Shown here piece after piece: positions 36,177-45,207 of a DNA stretch of 64,000 bases. Origin of the DNA: Streptomyces sp. NBC_00083 (lineage in GTDB: Bacteria; Actinomycetota; Actinomycetes; Streptomycetales; Streptomycetaceae); assembly GCF_026343295.1 (NCBI RefSeq), contig NZ_JAPELY010000001.1:2356001-2420000 (forward strand), written 5' to 3'. How positions within the stretch are numbered: position 1 is the first letter of the stretch; each line of letters starts with the position of its first letter. A model generated the notes under the pieces. The model made no database searches and was not told where the DNA came from. It saw only the letters and a list, made by a program, of their open reading frames with translations. The position numbers and the translations under genes are program-made.

Positions 36177-36965
36177 ATGACTGATGAGACCGCCCCGGCA
36201 GTACGCAGCGAACGGCACGGCCCGGTGACGACGGTGGTGCTCGCGCGCCCCGGCGTGCGCAACGCGGTGGACGGCCCCACCGCGCGGGCCCTCGCCGACG
36301 CCTTCCGCGCCTTCGAGGCCGACGAAGGGGCCGCCGTCGCGGTCCTGTGGGGCGAGGGCGGCACGTTCTGCGCGGGCGCCGACCTCAAGGCGCTGGGCAC
36401 CGCGCGCGGCAACACGGTGACCGAGGACGGCGACGGCCCCATGGGTCCGACGCGGCTTCGGCTGACCAAACCGGTCATCGCGGCCGTCGCCGGGCACGCC
36501 GTGGCGGGCGGACTCGAACTCGCCCTCTGGTGCGACCTGCGGGTGGTGGAGCAGGACGCCGTGTTCGGCGTCTTCTGCCGCCGCTGGGGCGTGCCGCTGA
36601 TCGACGGCGGCACGGTGCGCCTCCCGCGGCTCATCGGGGCGGGACGCGCCATGGACCTCGTCCTCACCGGCCGGCCGGTCGACGCGGCGGAGGCCCACGC
36701 CATCGGGCTCGCCGACCGCGTCGTGCCCACGGGCACCGCCCGCGCGGCGGCGGAGCGGCTCGCCGCGGAGATCGCCGCGTTCCCGCAGACGTGTCTGCGC
36801 CACGACCGCATGTCGCTCCGCGAACAGGAGGGACTGGGCGAGGAGGCCGCCCTCCTGAACGAGGTACGGCACGGCGTCCACGCCCTCTCCGCCGAGGCGG
36901 CGGAGGGAGCTGCACGGTTCGCCGCGGGAGCGGGCCGGCACGGGACGTTCGCCGACCCGGCCTGA
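36177..36965 (+). CDS. Enoyl-CoA hydratase/isomerase (crotonase fold)
   Basis: A 262-residue crotonase. It has L-A-R-P-G-V-R-N-A-V-D near the start, G-E-G-G-T-F-C-A-G-A-D-L-K for the first oxyanion-hole strand, and A-G-H-A-V-A-G-G-L-E-L-A-L-W for the second. It hydrates enoyl-CoA esters or performs a related reaction; the usual catalytic Glu pair is not obvious. ATG 36177 has no ribosome site and may be leaderless, with TTACCG-like bases ahead. Confidence 0.88.
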   Translation: MTDETAPAVRSERHGPVTTVVLARPGVRNAVDGPTARALADAFRAFEADEGAAVAVLWGEGGTFCAGADLKALGTARGNTVTEDGDGPMGPTRLRLTKPVIAAVAGHAVAGGLELALWCDLRVVEQDAVFGVFCRRWGVPLIDGGTVRLPRLIGAGRAMDLVLTGRPVDAAEAHAIGLADRVVPTGTARAAAERLAAEIAAFPQTCLRHDRMSLREQEGLGEEAALLNEVRHGVHALSAEAAEGAARFAAGAGRHGTFADPA

Positions 36966-36993
36966 CGGGGCGAGAGGCGGACGGGCGGTCTCG

Positions 36994-37794
36994 TTACGGG
37001 CGGCGGATGTACGGCGTCGTCACGGTCAGCGGTACGAAGCCGAGGCGCTGCAGGATGGGGCGGCTCTGGTCGGAGGCGTCGACCTGGAGGTAGCGGCAGC
37101 CCCGCTCCGCGGCGATGCGGGCGCGGTGGGCGATCAGGGCGCGGTAGATGCCCTTGCCGCGCCACCCGGGCAGGGTGCCGCCGCCCCACAGGCCGGCGAA
37201 GTCGGTACCCGGGTAGAACTCCATGCGGGCCGCGCTCACCGGCACGTCACCCGCCATGGCCACCACCGCGACGAGGGTGTCGGGAGCCGCGGCGAGCTGG
37301 GCCAGCAGCCGCTCCCGCAGGCGGGAGGCGTCGCCGCCGAAGGCGCCCTCGTGGACCTCGGCCAGCAGGTCCACCCCGGCCGCGTCGGTCACGGGGTGCA
37401 GGGAGATGCCCGGGGCCGGGTCGGGGTCGCGGGCGAGGTCCGCGACCCGGGCGACCATGACGGTCTCGTCGGGCTCGGCCTCGAACCCGGCGGCCACCAG
37501 GCGCTGCCCGAGGTCGGCGGGGCAGTCGTGGGCGTACAGCTTCCACTCGCACTCGACACCCAGGGACGCGAAGTGGCGTACCTGCTCGGCGATCTGGACC
37601 TCCGCGGTGGCCGCGGTCAGGTCCGACCAGAGGACGCCGTTCCACACGGGTGCGGGGCCGACCTGGCGCACAACGTCGCCGCTGCGCTCGATCCTGGCAC
37701 CCGGCCCGTCGGGCAGGGCGCGCTCGCGCAACTGCCGGTCGAAGAAGGCGAGGAGTTCGTCGTCGGTGCCGCTGTTCAGGGGCTCGGTGTCCAT
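36994..37794 (-). CDS. GNAT-family N-acetyltransferase
   Basis: A 266-residue acetyltransferase. The GNAT core is in the C-terminal half: G-G-T-L-P-G-W-R-G-K-G-I-Y-R-A-L-I holds the acetyl-CoA pyrophosphate loop, followed by C-R-Y-L-Q-V-D-A and L-Q-R-L-G-F-V-P. The N-terminal 130 residues resemble the substrate part of two-domain GNATs. The acceptor is unknown. ATG 37794. It converges on the enoyl-CoA hydratase gene. Confidence 0.87.
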   Translation of the reverse strand: MDTEPLNSGTDDELLAFFDRQLRERALPDGPGARIERSGDVVRQVGPAPVWNGVLWSDLTAATAEVQIAEQVRHFASLGVECEWKLYAHDCPADLGQRLVAAGFEAEPDETVMVARVADLARDPDPAPGISLHPVTDAAGVDLLAEVHEGAFGGDASRLRERLLAQLAAAPDTLVAVVAMAGDVPVSAARMEFYPGTDFAGLWGGGTLPGWRGKGIYRALIAHRARIAAERGCRYLQVDASDQSRPILQRLGFVPLTVTTPYIRRP

Positions 37795-37917
37795 CGGGCC
37801 ACTCCAGCACCGCGGCGAGGCGCCCGGCAACCGGAATTCGCTCGGCCTGGGCCGGGCGGAGCCGGGATGTGCCCGGACGGGACGGGGTGGGAGGACGGGA
37901 CGGGATGTGCGGGGCGC

Positions 37918-38115
37918 TCAGGCCCGCGGCCGTGCGGTGGCTCCCGCGGCGAGCGGCGCCGCGTCGCCCACGGCCGCCGCCCAGTCGGCGAGCAGCCGCT
38001 CGTACTCCTCCGCGGGCCACTGCCCGTCCGCGCCGTCGACGAGCGCACGGATGGCGTCGTTGGCGGCATCCGCGTCGGGCGGCGCGGTGCCGGGCCGGTC
38101 GGGGGAGGAAGACAT
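37918..38115 (-). CDS. Small acidic hypothetical protein (paralogue 1)
   Basis: A 65-residue soluble peptide containing A-N-D-A-I-R-A-L-V-D-G and Y-E-R-L-L-A-D-W-A-A-A-V-G-D. It is a paralogue of the 58-residue product encoded next to it on the same strand, sharing the pattern N-x-x-I-R-x-L followed by a D-G turn, then E-x-Y/R-R-L-L-x-x-W-A-A-A-V. The shape suggests a two-helix hairpin. Function unknown. Confidence 0.7.
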   Translation of the reverse strand: MSSSPDRPGTAPPDADAANDAIRALVDGADGQWPAEEYERLLADWAAAVGDAAPLAAGATARPRA

Positions 38116-38230
38116 GCGTCCAGGCTACGGGCCCGACCGCCCCGGCGGGCGCGTGAATTGGTCAAAGCCCAGGTGGGCGGGGTGCGGGGTGGGCAAGGTC
38201 ACAGGGTGCGGGGGTTTGGGAGGCGCGGGA

Positions 38231-38407
38231 TCAGGCCGCTTGCGCGGTGTCGTCGCGCACCGCGGCGGCCCACTCGACGAGGAGCCGCCGGTAGCGCTCC
38301 TCCTCGTCGGGGGAGAGGCGTCCGTCGGACTGCTCCCACAGCGAGCGGATCTCCGCGTTCACCACGTCGGCAGGGCGAAGGCAGCGGCGGTCGAAAGTCG
38401 GGGGCAT
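38231..38407 (-). CDS. Small hypothetical protein (paralogue 2)
   Basis: A 58-residue product read from ATG 38407 to TGA 38231, starting M-P-P-T-F-D-R-R and containing V-N-A-E-I-R-S-L-W-E-Q-S-D-G and E-E-R-Y-R-R-L-L-V-E-W-A-A-A-V-R-D-D. It matches the neighbour at 37918 along most of its length, so a tandem duplication is likely. Conservation between the two copies supports that both are real. Function unknown. Confidence 0.72.
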   Translation of the reverse strand: MPPTFDRRCLRPADVVNAEIRSLWEQSDGRLSPDEEERYRRLLVEWAAAVRDDTAQAA

Positions 38408-38615
38408 GAGGACAAGCCTACGGCCATGAGGTGACCGAGCGCCACGGAGTGGGAACTCTCAGCCAACACCGGCCGGTTGAGCGCGGTGGCGGGGCCGGTC
38501 GGCGCGGGTGCCGAGGGCCGGAACCGGACAGGTCCCGGCGGGGCCCGCTCAACTGTCCGGCGCGGTCCGGGCGTTGTCGCGTACCGCCGCGGTGGCCGCC
38601 GCCTATCCTCGCGGC

Positions 38616-38993
38616 ATGGAGCAGAGCGAGGTTCTCAAGCGAGTGATCGGCATTCTCACCGAGGCCGGGGACTACCGCCGCCGTATGGAGCAGGACGGCG
38701 AACGGAGCGGCGGGGAAACGGAGATCGGCATCGTCACCGCTCTGCTCAACGAGACGATGCCGCACATCGCGATCCCTGCCGACGCGACGCCGCAGGAGAT
38801 GGCGACCCTGGTGGCCCGGGAGGTCGGCGGCGCCATCCGGCAGCTGGTGGCCGCGTTCAGCCTGGCGTTCGTGGCGCTCGCCCAGGTCCACGACTCCGGG
38901 GAGCAGGACGTGTCGTCGGCCGACGTGCTGCAGGACTTGGCGCTGCGCGCCGAGGAGGTCAAGGGGGACGGACCCGACCCCGCGGCCGGCTGA
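38616..38993 (+). CDS. Hypothetical protein
   Basis: A 125-residue soluble, mostly helical protein starting M-E-Q-S-E-V-L-K-R-V-I-G-I-L-T-E-A-G-D-Y, with a Gly-rich turn, then T-A-L-L-N-E-T-M-P-H-I and a hydrophobic helix Q-L-V-A-A-F-S-L-A-F-V-A-L. I do not recognise a domain. It could be a small conserved actinobacterial regulator, but nothing shows this. ATG 38616 has no ribosome site and is probably leaderless. Confidence 0.65.
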   Translation: MEQSEVLKRVIGILTEAGDYRRRMEQDGERSGGETEIGIVTALLNETMPHIAIPADATPQEMATLVAREVGGAIRQLVAAFSLAFVALAQVHDSGEQDVSSADVLQDLALRAEEVKGDGPDPAAG

Positions 38994-39038
38994 ACGGCCG
39001 GGGCCGAGTGGCCGAGCGTGGCGGGCGGCGCCGCCGGG

Positions 39039-39911
39039 TCAGAGCCCGCCGCCCGCGTCGGGGCTGAGGGTGCCGGCGCCGATGAGCACGAACAGCACGA
39101 CGCCGAGCACGATCCGGTAGACCACGAAGGGCATGAAGCTCTTGTTGGAGATGAACGACATGAACCAGGCGATGACCGCGTAACCCACGCCGAAGGCGAT
39201 GACCGCGGCGAACAGCGTGGGCAGCATGGGGGCCTGTCCGGGGCCGCCCGCGTCCTTCAACTCGAAGACCCCGGAGGCGAGAACGGCGGGGACGGCGAGC
39301 AGGAAGGAGTAACGGGCCGCCGCCTCGCGGGTGTAGCCCATGAGGAGGCCGCCGCTGATGGTGGCGCCCGAGCGGGAGACGCCGGGGATGAGCGCCATGG
39401 CCTGGCACATGCCGTAGATCAAACCGTCCCTGGTGCTGAGTTCGTGCAGCGACTTGCGCTCACGCGCCGCGCGGTGGCGCCCGCCCGACTCGTCGCGGGC
39501 CGCGAGCCGGTCGGCGATCCCGAGCACGACGCCCATCACGACGAGGGTGGTCGCGATGACCCGCAGATCGCGGAAGGAGGTGTCGATCTGGTCCTTCAGG
39601 ACGATGCCGAGCACCCCGATCGGAATCGAGCCGACGATGACGAGCCAGCCCATGCGCGCGTCGCTGTCGCCGCGCAGCGCACGGTCGGTGAGGGACCGGA
39701 ACCAGGTGGAGACGATGCGCGCGATGTCCGAGCGGAAGTAGATCAGGACGGCCGTCTCGGTGCCGATCTGGGTGATGGCGGTGAACGCGGCGCCCGGATC
39801 GTGCCAGCCCGCGAACGCCGCGGTCAGCCGCAGGTGCGCGCTGGAGGAGATGGGCAGGAACTCCGTAAGACCCTGGACGAGCCCGAGTATGAACGATTCG
39901 AACCAAGACAT
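39039..39911 (-). CDS. uppP: Undecaprenyl-diphosphate phosphatase
   Basis: A 290-residue membrane enzyme that recycles the lipid carrier of cell-wall synthesis and gives bacitracin resistance. It has about eight helices. The paired active-site motifs are present: G-L-V-Q-G-L-T-E-F-L-P-I-S-S-S-A-H at the N-terminus, and A-L-I-P-G-V-S-R-S-G-A-T in the second half with the catalytic serines and arginine. ATG 39911 begins at M-S-W-F-E-S; ATG 39926 (M-A-Q-Q-P) is an alternative. Confidence 0.95.
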   Translation of the reverse strand: MSWFESFILGLVQGLTEFLPISSSAHLRLTAAFAGWHDPGAAFTAITQIGTETAVLIYFRSDIARIVSTWFRSLTDRALRGDSDARMGWLVIVGSIPIGVLGIVLKDQIDTSFRDLRVIATTLVVMGVVLGIADRLAARDESGGRHRAARERKSLHELSTRDGLIYGMCQAMALIPGVSRSGATISGGLLMGYTREAAARYSFLLAVPAVLASGVFELKDAGGPGQAPMLPTLFAAVIAFGVGYAVIAWFMSFISNKSFMPFVVYRIVLGVVLFVLIGAGTLSPDAGGGL

Positions 39912-40154
39912 GGGTTGCTGCGCCATCCAAGGGGGTCGGGGTGAGGGCCGTGCGGGCACGTCGGACCGGCCGAAGCGTTCGGGGACGGCACGGGCGCACC
40001 CCAACTCCGGCGATCTTGCACGGACCGAGCCGCACGGTAGCCACCGCGGGTGAACGGACGGTTGCGGGAGGATCGCGCCGCGGGAAAACGGAGGGTTGCG
40101 GGGCGGGGATGCGGCTCGGCGCGCGCGCCCGCAGGTGGCCTGCTCCCTGCCGGC

Positions 40155-40859
40155 CTAGTCCCGGCGCAGGCGGTGGCGTTTGCGCCAGGCCACGGCGGCG
40201 GCCGCGATGCCGCTCACGACGATGAAGCCCATCGCGATCAGGAAGGCGGGCGAGGTCGGCGACGAGGCGCTGCTGCCCGCGACGACGTACGCCAGGGTGT
40301 TGGGCACCGACCCCGCGCCCGTCGCGAGCAGGAACGGCGCCCACCCCATGCGGGAGACCGCCGCGCAGTAGTTGGCGGCGGCGAACGGCACCCCGGGGAA
40401 CAGGCGGATCGCCATCATCGAACGGAACCCGTGCCGCGACAGCTGCCCGTCGGCCGCCGTCAGCCAGCGCCCCCGCAGCAGCGGGCGCAGTGCGTCCTGG
40501 CCGAGCATCCGGACCAGGCCGAACGAGATGCCCGCGCCGAGCACCGTGCCCACGAGCGCGGCGACGAGTCCGGCCGTGGTGGCGAACAGGGCCCCCGCCG
40601 CCAGATTGAGGATCGGGCGCGGCACGAACGCCGCCGTGCACAGGCCGTACGCCACCGCGAAGAGCGCCACCGCACCCGCCCCGCCCACGTGCGGCGGCCA
40701 GCCGTCGGCGAGCATCCGCTGCGGCTGCAGGACGAGTACCGCGGACCCGGCGGCCACCAGGACGAGCACCAGCAGCGTGAACCGCGACCACGGCGACAGG
40801 AGCGCTCTGCCGCAGCGGGCGGCGAGGGCGGACGTGGGCCGGGCGGCGGTCTCGGACAT
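40155..40859 (-). CDS. TVP38/TMEM64-family membrane protein
   Basis: A 234-residue protein with about five membrane segments. The VTT (SNARE-associated) domain covers the middle: F-V-P-R-P-I-L-N-L-A-A-G-A-L-F near residue 80, G-T-V-L-G-A-G-I-S-F, then I-R-L-F-P-G-V-P-F-A-A-A-N-Y near residue 150. The family includes lipid scramblases and DedA relatives. ATG 40859. It is divergent from the AlkD-like gene. Confidence 0.87.
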   Translation of the reverse strand: MSETAARPTSALAARCGRALLSPWSRFTLLVLVLVAAGSAVLVLQPQRMLADGWPPHVGGAGAVALFAVAYGLCTAAFVPRPILNLAAGALFATTAGLVAALVGTVLGAGISFGLVRMLGQDALRPLLRGRWLTAADGQLSRHGFRSMMAIRLFPGVPFAAANYCAAVSRMGWAPFLLATGAGSVPNTLAYVVAGSSASSPTSPAFLIAMGFIVVSGIAAAAVAWRKRHRLRRD

Positions 40860-40943
40860 TTGGGGAGAGTAACCGACCGGGACGCCCGCCCGCCGTGACC
40901 GAGGTCCCCCGCGGCCGGTCCCGCCGTGCGTACGGTGGGCCCC

Positions 40944-41642
40944 ATGACCCCCCGTGCGCCCCGCAGCCCGCTCGCCGACGACGTCCTCGCGCGCCTCGTC
41001 GAGGTCTACTCGGGCGCCGCGAACCCGCACCGGGCCGCCGAGATGGTCGCGTACATGAAAGGCATCGCGCCCTTCCTCGGCATCCGCACCCCCGAACGCC
41101 GCGCGTTGTCGAGGGCCGTGCTCGACGGGCTCCCCGCGCCCTCGGAGGCGGACTGCGCGGCCGTCGCGCTGCGGTGCTGGGCGCTGGAGGAGCGCGAGTA
41201 CCACTACTTCGCCGTGGACTACCTGCGCCGCCATGTCCGGGTCTGCTCGTCCGGGTTCCTTCCCGTCGCCCGGCACCTCGTCGCCACCACCTCCTGGTGG
41301 GACACGGTCGACCACCTCGCCGCGCACGTCGTCGGGCCGCTCGTCGCCGCCGACGAGGAGCTGACGGCGGTGATGGACGCGTGGATCGAGGACGAGGACC
41401 TCTGGATCGTCCGCACCGCCCTCCTCCACCAGCTCACCTACAAGCAACGCACCGACGCAGACCGGCTGTTCGGCCACTGTGTGCGCCAGGGCGGCCACCC
41501 GGACTTCTTCATCCGCAAGGCCATCGGCTGGAGCCTGCGCGAGTACGCCAGGACCGACCCGGGCGCGGTCCGCGCGTTCGTGGCGGCCGAGCGCGCGCAC
41601 CTGTCGCCGCTGTCCGTGCGCGAGGCCCTGAAGAACCTGTAA
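40944..41642 (+). CDS. DNA alkylation repair (AlkD-like HEAT repeat) protein
   Basis: A 232-residue HEAT-like repeat glycosylase. It shows A-Y-M-K-G-I-A-P-F-L-G-I-R-T-P-E-R-R, S-W-W-D-T-V-D-H-L-A with the Trp-Asp pair used in the AlkD active site, and F-I-R-K-A-I-G-W-S-L-R-E-Y, all family marks. It excises positively charged alkyl bases. TACGGT (40931-40936) lies seven bases before ATG 40944, so it is probably leaderless. Unlike dinB and ung it has no RecA-NDp motif. Confidence 0.92.
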   Translation: MTPRAPRSPLADDVLARLVEVYSGAANPHRAAEMVAYMKGIAPFLGIRTPERRALSRAVLDGLPAPSEADCAAVALRCWALEEREYHYFAVDYLRRHVRVCSSGFLPVARHLVATTSWWDTVDHLAAHVVGPLVAADEELTAVMDAWIEDEDLWIVRTALLHQLTYKQRTDADRLFGHCVRQGGHPDFFIRKAIGWSLREYARTDPGAVRAFVAAERAHLSPLSVREALKNL

Positions 41643-41684
41643 AACCATTCGACGCGCCGTCGCCCACCAGGGATGATCGGCGGC

Positions 41685-41804
41685 ATGTCCAGGTACGCCT
41701 TCCTCGCAGCGCCGTCCGCAGTCGCGGACGCGCCGAAGGCTGCCGCCACCACGGCCGCGTACGCCGTCGCACCCGCAGCGCCCCTCGGCGGCGCCCGAAG
41801 CTGA
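41685..41804 (+). CDS. Possible small peptide before EF-Tu (uncertain)
   Basis: A 39-residue Ala-rich reading frame ([10 protein letters not shown]) runs from ATG to TGA between the alkD-like gene and the EF-Tu gene. It has no ribosome site, and its composition could be that of random GC-rich sequence. It is listed because it lies in the leader region of tuf and ends exactly where a stem-loop begins. Confidence 0.25.
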   Translation: MSRYAFLAAPSAVADAPKAAATTAAYAVAPAAPLGGARS

Positions 41805-41845
41805 CCCTTCCCGGAGATTCCGGCGGACCCCGCACGGGGAGGGTC
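41803..41845 (+). promoter_or_regulatory. Stem-loop in the leader of the divergent EF-Tu gene
   Basis: GACCCTTCCC (41803-41812) can pair with GGGGAGGGTC (41836-41845), ten pairs with one G-U. It lies 57 bases before the start of the EF-Tu gene. It could end upstream transcription or control the leader. There is no T-run. Confidence 0.4.
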
Positions 41846-41901
41846 GGCCGGATCTCAGGGGTCCCAGCACCGCTTTGCGATCATGCGAGGGACATTCAGC
41901 C

Positions 41902-43080
41902 ATGCCCAAGACGGCATACGTGCGCACCAAGCCGCACCTCAACATCGGCACCATGGGCCACGTCGACCACGGCAAGACGACGCTGACCGCCGCCATCACC
42001 AAGGTGCTCGCCGAGCGCGGCAGCGGCAGCACCACCCAATACGTTCCGTTCGACCGGATCGACCGGGCCCCGGAGGAGGCCGCCCGCGGCATCACCATCA
42101 ACATCGCGCACGTCGAGTACGAGACCGAGACCCGCCACTACGCGCACATCGACATGCCGGGCCACGCCGACTACGTCAAGAACATGGTCACCGGCGCCGC
42201 CCAGCTCGACGGGGCGATCCTCGTCGTGTCGGCGCTCGACGGGATCATGCCGCAGACCGCCGAGCACGTCCTGCTCGCCCGCCAAGTGGGCGTCGACCAC
42301 ATCGTGGTGGCGCTCAACAAGGCGGACGCGGGTGACGAGGAACTGACGGACCTCGTCGAGCTCGAAGTGCGCGAGCTGCTCTCCGCGCACGGATACGGCG
42401 GCGACACCGTGCCCGTCGTGCGGGTCTCGGGGCTCAAGGCCCTGGCGGGCGAGCCACGGTGGACCGAGGCGATCGGAGCGCTGCTCGACGCGGTGGACAC
42501 GTATGTGCCGCTGCCCGAGCGCTATGTCGACGCCCCGTTCCTGCTGCCGGTCGAGAACGTACTCACCATCACCGGGCGCGGGACCGTCGTCACCGGGGCC
42601 GTGGAGCGCGGCACGGTGCGGGTCGGCGACCGGGTCCAGATCCTGGGCGCGGACACCGAGTCCGTGGTCACGGGGGTGGAGACGTTCGGCAAGCCGATGG
42701 AGTCGGCGCAGGCCGGCGACAACGTCGCGCTGCTCCTGCGCGGGGTGCCGCGCGACGCGGTCCGCCGCGGGCACGTGGTCGCCGAGCCCGGCAGCCTCAC
42801 GCCGAGCCGCAGGTTCACCGCGCGGGTGTACGTCCTGTCCACGCGTGAGGGGGGCCGCTCCACGCCGATCGCCACCGGCTACCGCCCGCAGTTCTACATC
42901 CGCACCGCGGACGTGGTCGGCGACGTGGACCTCGGCGAACTCGCGGCGGCGCGGCCCGGCGAGACGGTCACGATGACCGTGGAACTCGGCCGCGACACCC
43001 CGCTGGAGCCGGGCCTCGGCTTCGCGATCCGCGAGGGGGGCCGCACCGTCGGCGCCGGAACGGTCGGCACGCTCCTCTGA
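41902..43080 (+). CDS. tuf: Elongation factor Tu, divergent (Tu3-like)
   Basis: A 392-residue EF-Tu. GTP motifs are all present: [19 protein letters not shown] (Met instead of the usual Cys), N-K-A-D and S-G-L-K (Gly instead of the usual Ala). The C-terminus keeps [14 protein letters not shown]. It is not beside rpsL, rpsG and fusA, and several core residues differ from standard EF-Tu, so it is probably the second, rarely expressed tuf gene known in Streptomyces (tuf3 in S. coelicolor). ATG 41902. A stem-loop precedes it and a strong terminator follows. Confidence 0.92.
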   Translation: MPKTAYVRTKPHLNIGTMGHVDHGKTTLTAAITKVLAERGSGSTTQYVPFDRIDRAPEEAARGITINIAHVEYETETRHYAHIDMPGHADYVKNMVTGAAQLDGAILVVSALDGIMPQTAEHVLLARQVGVDHIVVALNKADAGDEELTDLVELEVRELLSAHGYGGDTVPVVRVSGLKALAGEPRWTEAIGALLDAVDTYVPLPERYVDAPFLLPVENVLTITGRGTVVTGAVERGTVRVGDRVQILGADTESVVTGVETFGKPMESAQAGDNVALLLRGVPRDAVRRGHVVAEPGSLTPSRRFTARVYVLSTREGGRSTPIATGYRPQFYIRTADVVGDVDLGELAAARPGETVTMTVELGRDTPLEPGLGFAIREGGRTVGAGTVGTLL

Positions 43081-43087
43081 CCGGGCA

Positions 43088-43121
43088 CCCCGCCCCCACC
43101 CGCACCCGGGTGGGGGCGGGG
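43088..43121 (+). terminator. Terminator after tuf
   Basis: CCCCGCCCCCACCC (43088-43101) pairs with GGGTGGGGGCGGGG (43108-43121) in a perfect 14-bp stem. It ends tuf transcription. The next gene starts only 15 bases later. Confidence 0.85.
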
Positions 43122-43135
43122 CGCACAATGGGGAG

Positions 43136-43996
43136 GTGAGAGACGAGCCGCACGCCGAACCGATTCCCGTCACCCGGGACGTCGACTGGGGCACCGCCAA
43201 GCTGATGCCCGACGTCGACCGGAAACGGGCCTGGCTGCTGACCGTGGACGGCGCGCCCCAGTCGTACGTGGACCTCGACGACCCGACGTACATCGAGTTC
43301 GAATACCTGCGCCGCCTCGCCCACGTCGTGGACTGCGCGGCCGACGAAGGCGCGCCCCTGGACGTGCTGCACCTCGGTGGCGGCGCGCTCACCCTGCCCC
43401 GTTACGTCGCCGCGACCAGGCCCGGCTCGCGCCAGGACGTGGTGGACGCCGACCGGGCGCTGATCCAACTCGTCCGTGAACACCTGCCGGTGCCGCCGGA
43501 CGCCGGGATCGAGGTGCACGCCGCCGACGCCAGGGAGTGGGTGGAGCGGGCCCCCGCGGCCTCGGCCGACCTGCTCGTGGCCGATGTGTTCGGCGGGTCG
43601 CGGGTCCCCGCGCACCTCACCTCGCTCACCTACGCCCAGGCGGCCCAGCGGGTCCTGAAGCCGGGCGGTGTCTATGCGGCCAACCTCGCGGACGGCGCGC
43701 CCTTCACCTTCCTCCGCTCCCAACTCGCCACCTTCGGCGCGGTGTTCGCGGAAGTCGCGCTGATCGCCGAACCATCGGTCCTGCGCGGACGGCGCTTCGG
43801 GAACGCGGTGCTGCTCGCCTCGGCCCGCCCCCTGGACGTGGCGGCGCTCGCCCGGCGCACCGCGGGGGACGCCTTCCCTGCCCGGGTCGAGCACGGCGAC
43901 GCGCTGCGCCGCTTCGTCGGCGACGCCCGGCCGGTCACGGACGCCGACGCGCGGCCCTCACCGGAGCCGCCCGACGGCGCGTTCAGCATCGGCTGA
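43136..43996 (+). CDS. Spermidine synthase-like methyltransferase-fold protein
   Basis: A 286-residue protein with the polyamine-synthase Rossmann fold: Y-I-E-F-E-Y-L-R-R-L at the start, V-L-H-L-G-G-G-A-L-T-L-P for the nucleotide loop, then D-A-R-E-W and D-L-L-V-A-D-V-F-G-G. It lacks a polyamine gene neighbour and the full spermidine-synthase signature, so it is probably a spermidine synthase-like protein of unknown substrate. GTG 43136 with GGGGAGG directly before. Confidence 0.82.
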   Translation: MRDEPHAEPIPVTRDVDWGTAKLMPDVDRKRAWLLTVDGAPQSYVDLDDPTYIEFEYLRRLAHVVDCAADEGAPLDVLHLGGGALTLPRYVAATRPGSRQDVVDADRALIQLVREHLPVPPDAGIEVHAADAREWVERAPAASADLLVADVFGGSRVPAHLTSLTYAQAAQRVLKPGGVYAANLADGAPFTFLRSQLATFGAVFAEVALIAEPSVLRGRRFGNAVLLASARPLDVAALARRTAGDAFPARVEHGDALRRFVGDARPVTDADARPSPEPPDGAFSIG

Positions 43997-44026
43997 GGCC
44001 GGGGCGCGCCCCACGCGCGGCCGGGC

Positions 44027-44052
44027 GGTCGCGGCCGGAAGCGGCCGCGACC
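44027..44052. terminator. Shared terminator between convergent genes
   Basis: GGTCGCGGCC (44027-44036) and GGCCGCGACC (44043-44052) form a 10-bp stem with a six-base loop, between the spermidine synthase-like gene and the minus-strand membrane protein gene ending at 44066. Confidence 0.7.
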
Positions 44053-44065
44053 TACAGCGGTCGCG

Positions 44066-45112
44066 TCAGGAACCGGAGCCGGAGGTCGGCACCAGACGGA
44101 TCGTGGTGAGGATCTTCTGGATGGTGTCCTCGGTGATCGCGTCCGGCACGCCCGTGTTGGCGATGAGGCTCCACGCGGCGAGGTCGCCCTTGGCGGTCTT
44201 GAAGCCGAAGAGCACGGACTGGCCGTCGGTGGAGCACTTGTCCGTCTTCTTCACGTTGGTCGCCTTGGCGCGGACCACGCTGCCCTGGAGGCCGGACTTG
44301 GTCGTGTAGGGGACCGGCTTCTCCGAGGTGATGTTGTTCTTGTCCGGCTGCGTGTAGGCGTAGTACAGCCAGTCGTCGGCCTGCTCGGCCGCGTCGGCGG
44401 TCGACTTGGCGCCGTTGGCACCCTTCGTGCCGACGCTGGCGAGCGCGGTGTTCTCGTCGCTGCCGCCACCGCTCTTGGTGGTGCACCACTTCGACTTGTA
44501 GTAGGCGGGCGAGGACATCATCATGCCGCCGAACCCGTTGGGGTCCGCCTTGTCGGACCAGCCCACGCTCATGCCGGGGCTGTCGACCTCCCAGTCCGGC
44601 GGTACGTCGAAGGCGTCGCCCCGGGTGGGGTTCACCACGACCTTCCAGCCGGCGATGACCGGCTGGACGTCGGTGCCGGCGCCACGCGGGTTGGGGGCGG
44701 CGGAGGAGGGTGCGGCCGAATTCGAACCGGACGCCGAGGGCGACTTCTTGTCCTTGCCGTCGGCCTGGTCGGTGCCCTTGCCGTCGTCCTTGAGGACCAC
44801 CACGCCGGTCACGACGGCGGCCACGACCACGGCGGCAGCCGCGACGATGGCGATGAGGGTGGTCTTCTTCTTGTCGTTCTTCGGCGGCTGCGGCGGCCCG
44901 GGTGGGCTGCCGACCGGGTACTGCGGCACCGTCGGCTGCTGGTACGGGTTGGGCGTCTGGTAACCCTGCGGTGGATACCCGGGCTGCTGCGCGGGCTGCG
45001 GGCCCGGCTGCTGATAGGGATTCGGCTGCTGGTACCCCGGCTGCTGGTACGGGTTCTGATTCGGATCCTGCGGGTTCTGCTCGCCCCCGGGCGGCTGCTG
45101 TCCTGGCCACAT
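44066..45112 (-). CDS. Single-pass membrane protein with Pro/Gln-rich cytoplasmic tail
   Basis: A 348-residue protein. Residues 1-75 are repeats of Q-Q-P-x-Y/P (disordered, cytoplasmic). A charged K-N-D-K-K-K precedes one membrane helix at about 85-110. A Ser/Lys linker leads to an extracellular domain from about 150 with W-K-V-V-V-N, and cysteines in W-C-T-T and K-C-S-T that may form a disulphide. Streptomyces has many such proteins; function is unknown. ATG 45112 begins M-W-P-G-Q-Q. Divergent from the thioesterase gene. Confidence 0.78.
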   Translation of the reverse strand: MWPGQQPPGGEQNPQDPNQNPYQQPGYQQPNPYQQPGPQPAQQPGYPPQGYQTPNPYQQPTVPQYPVGSPPGPPQPPKNDKKKTTLIAIVAAAAVVVAAVVTGVVVLKDDGKGTDQADGKDKKSPSASGSNSAAPSSAAPNPRGAGTDVQPVIAGWKVVVNPTRGDAFDVPPDWEVDSPGMSVGWSDKADPNGFGGMMMSSPAYYKSKWCTTKSGGGSDENTALASVGTKGANGAKSTADAAEQADDWLYYAYTQPDKNNITSEKPVPYTTKSGLQGSVVRAKATNVKKTDKCSTDGQSVLFGFKTAKGDLAAWSLIANTGVPDAITEDTIQKILTTIRLVPTSGSGS

Positions 45113-45207
45113 GGCCAGTAACCATAGAGGTGCACCCGTGCTCCTGCTACGGCCGCCCCCGCCGGGGGATGGCCAAGGGCTGCTACTCATGGGTAACATC
45201 GGGTCCC

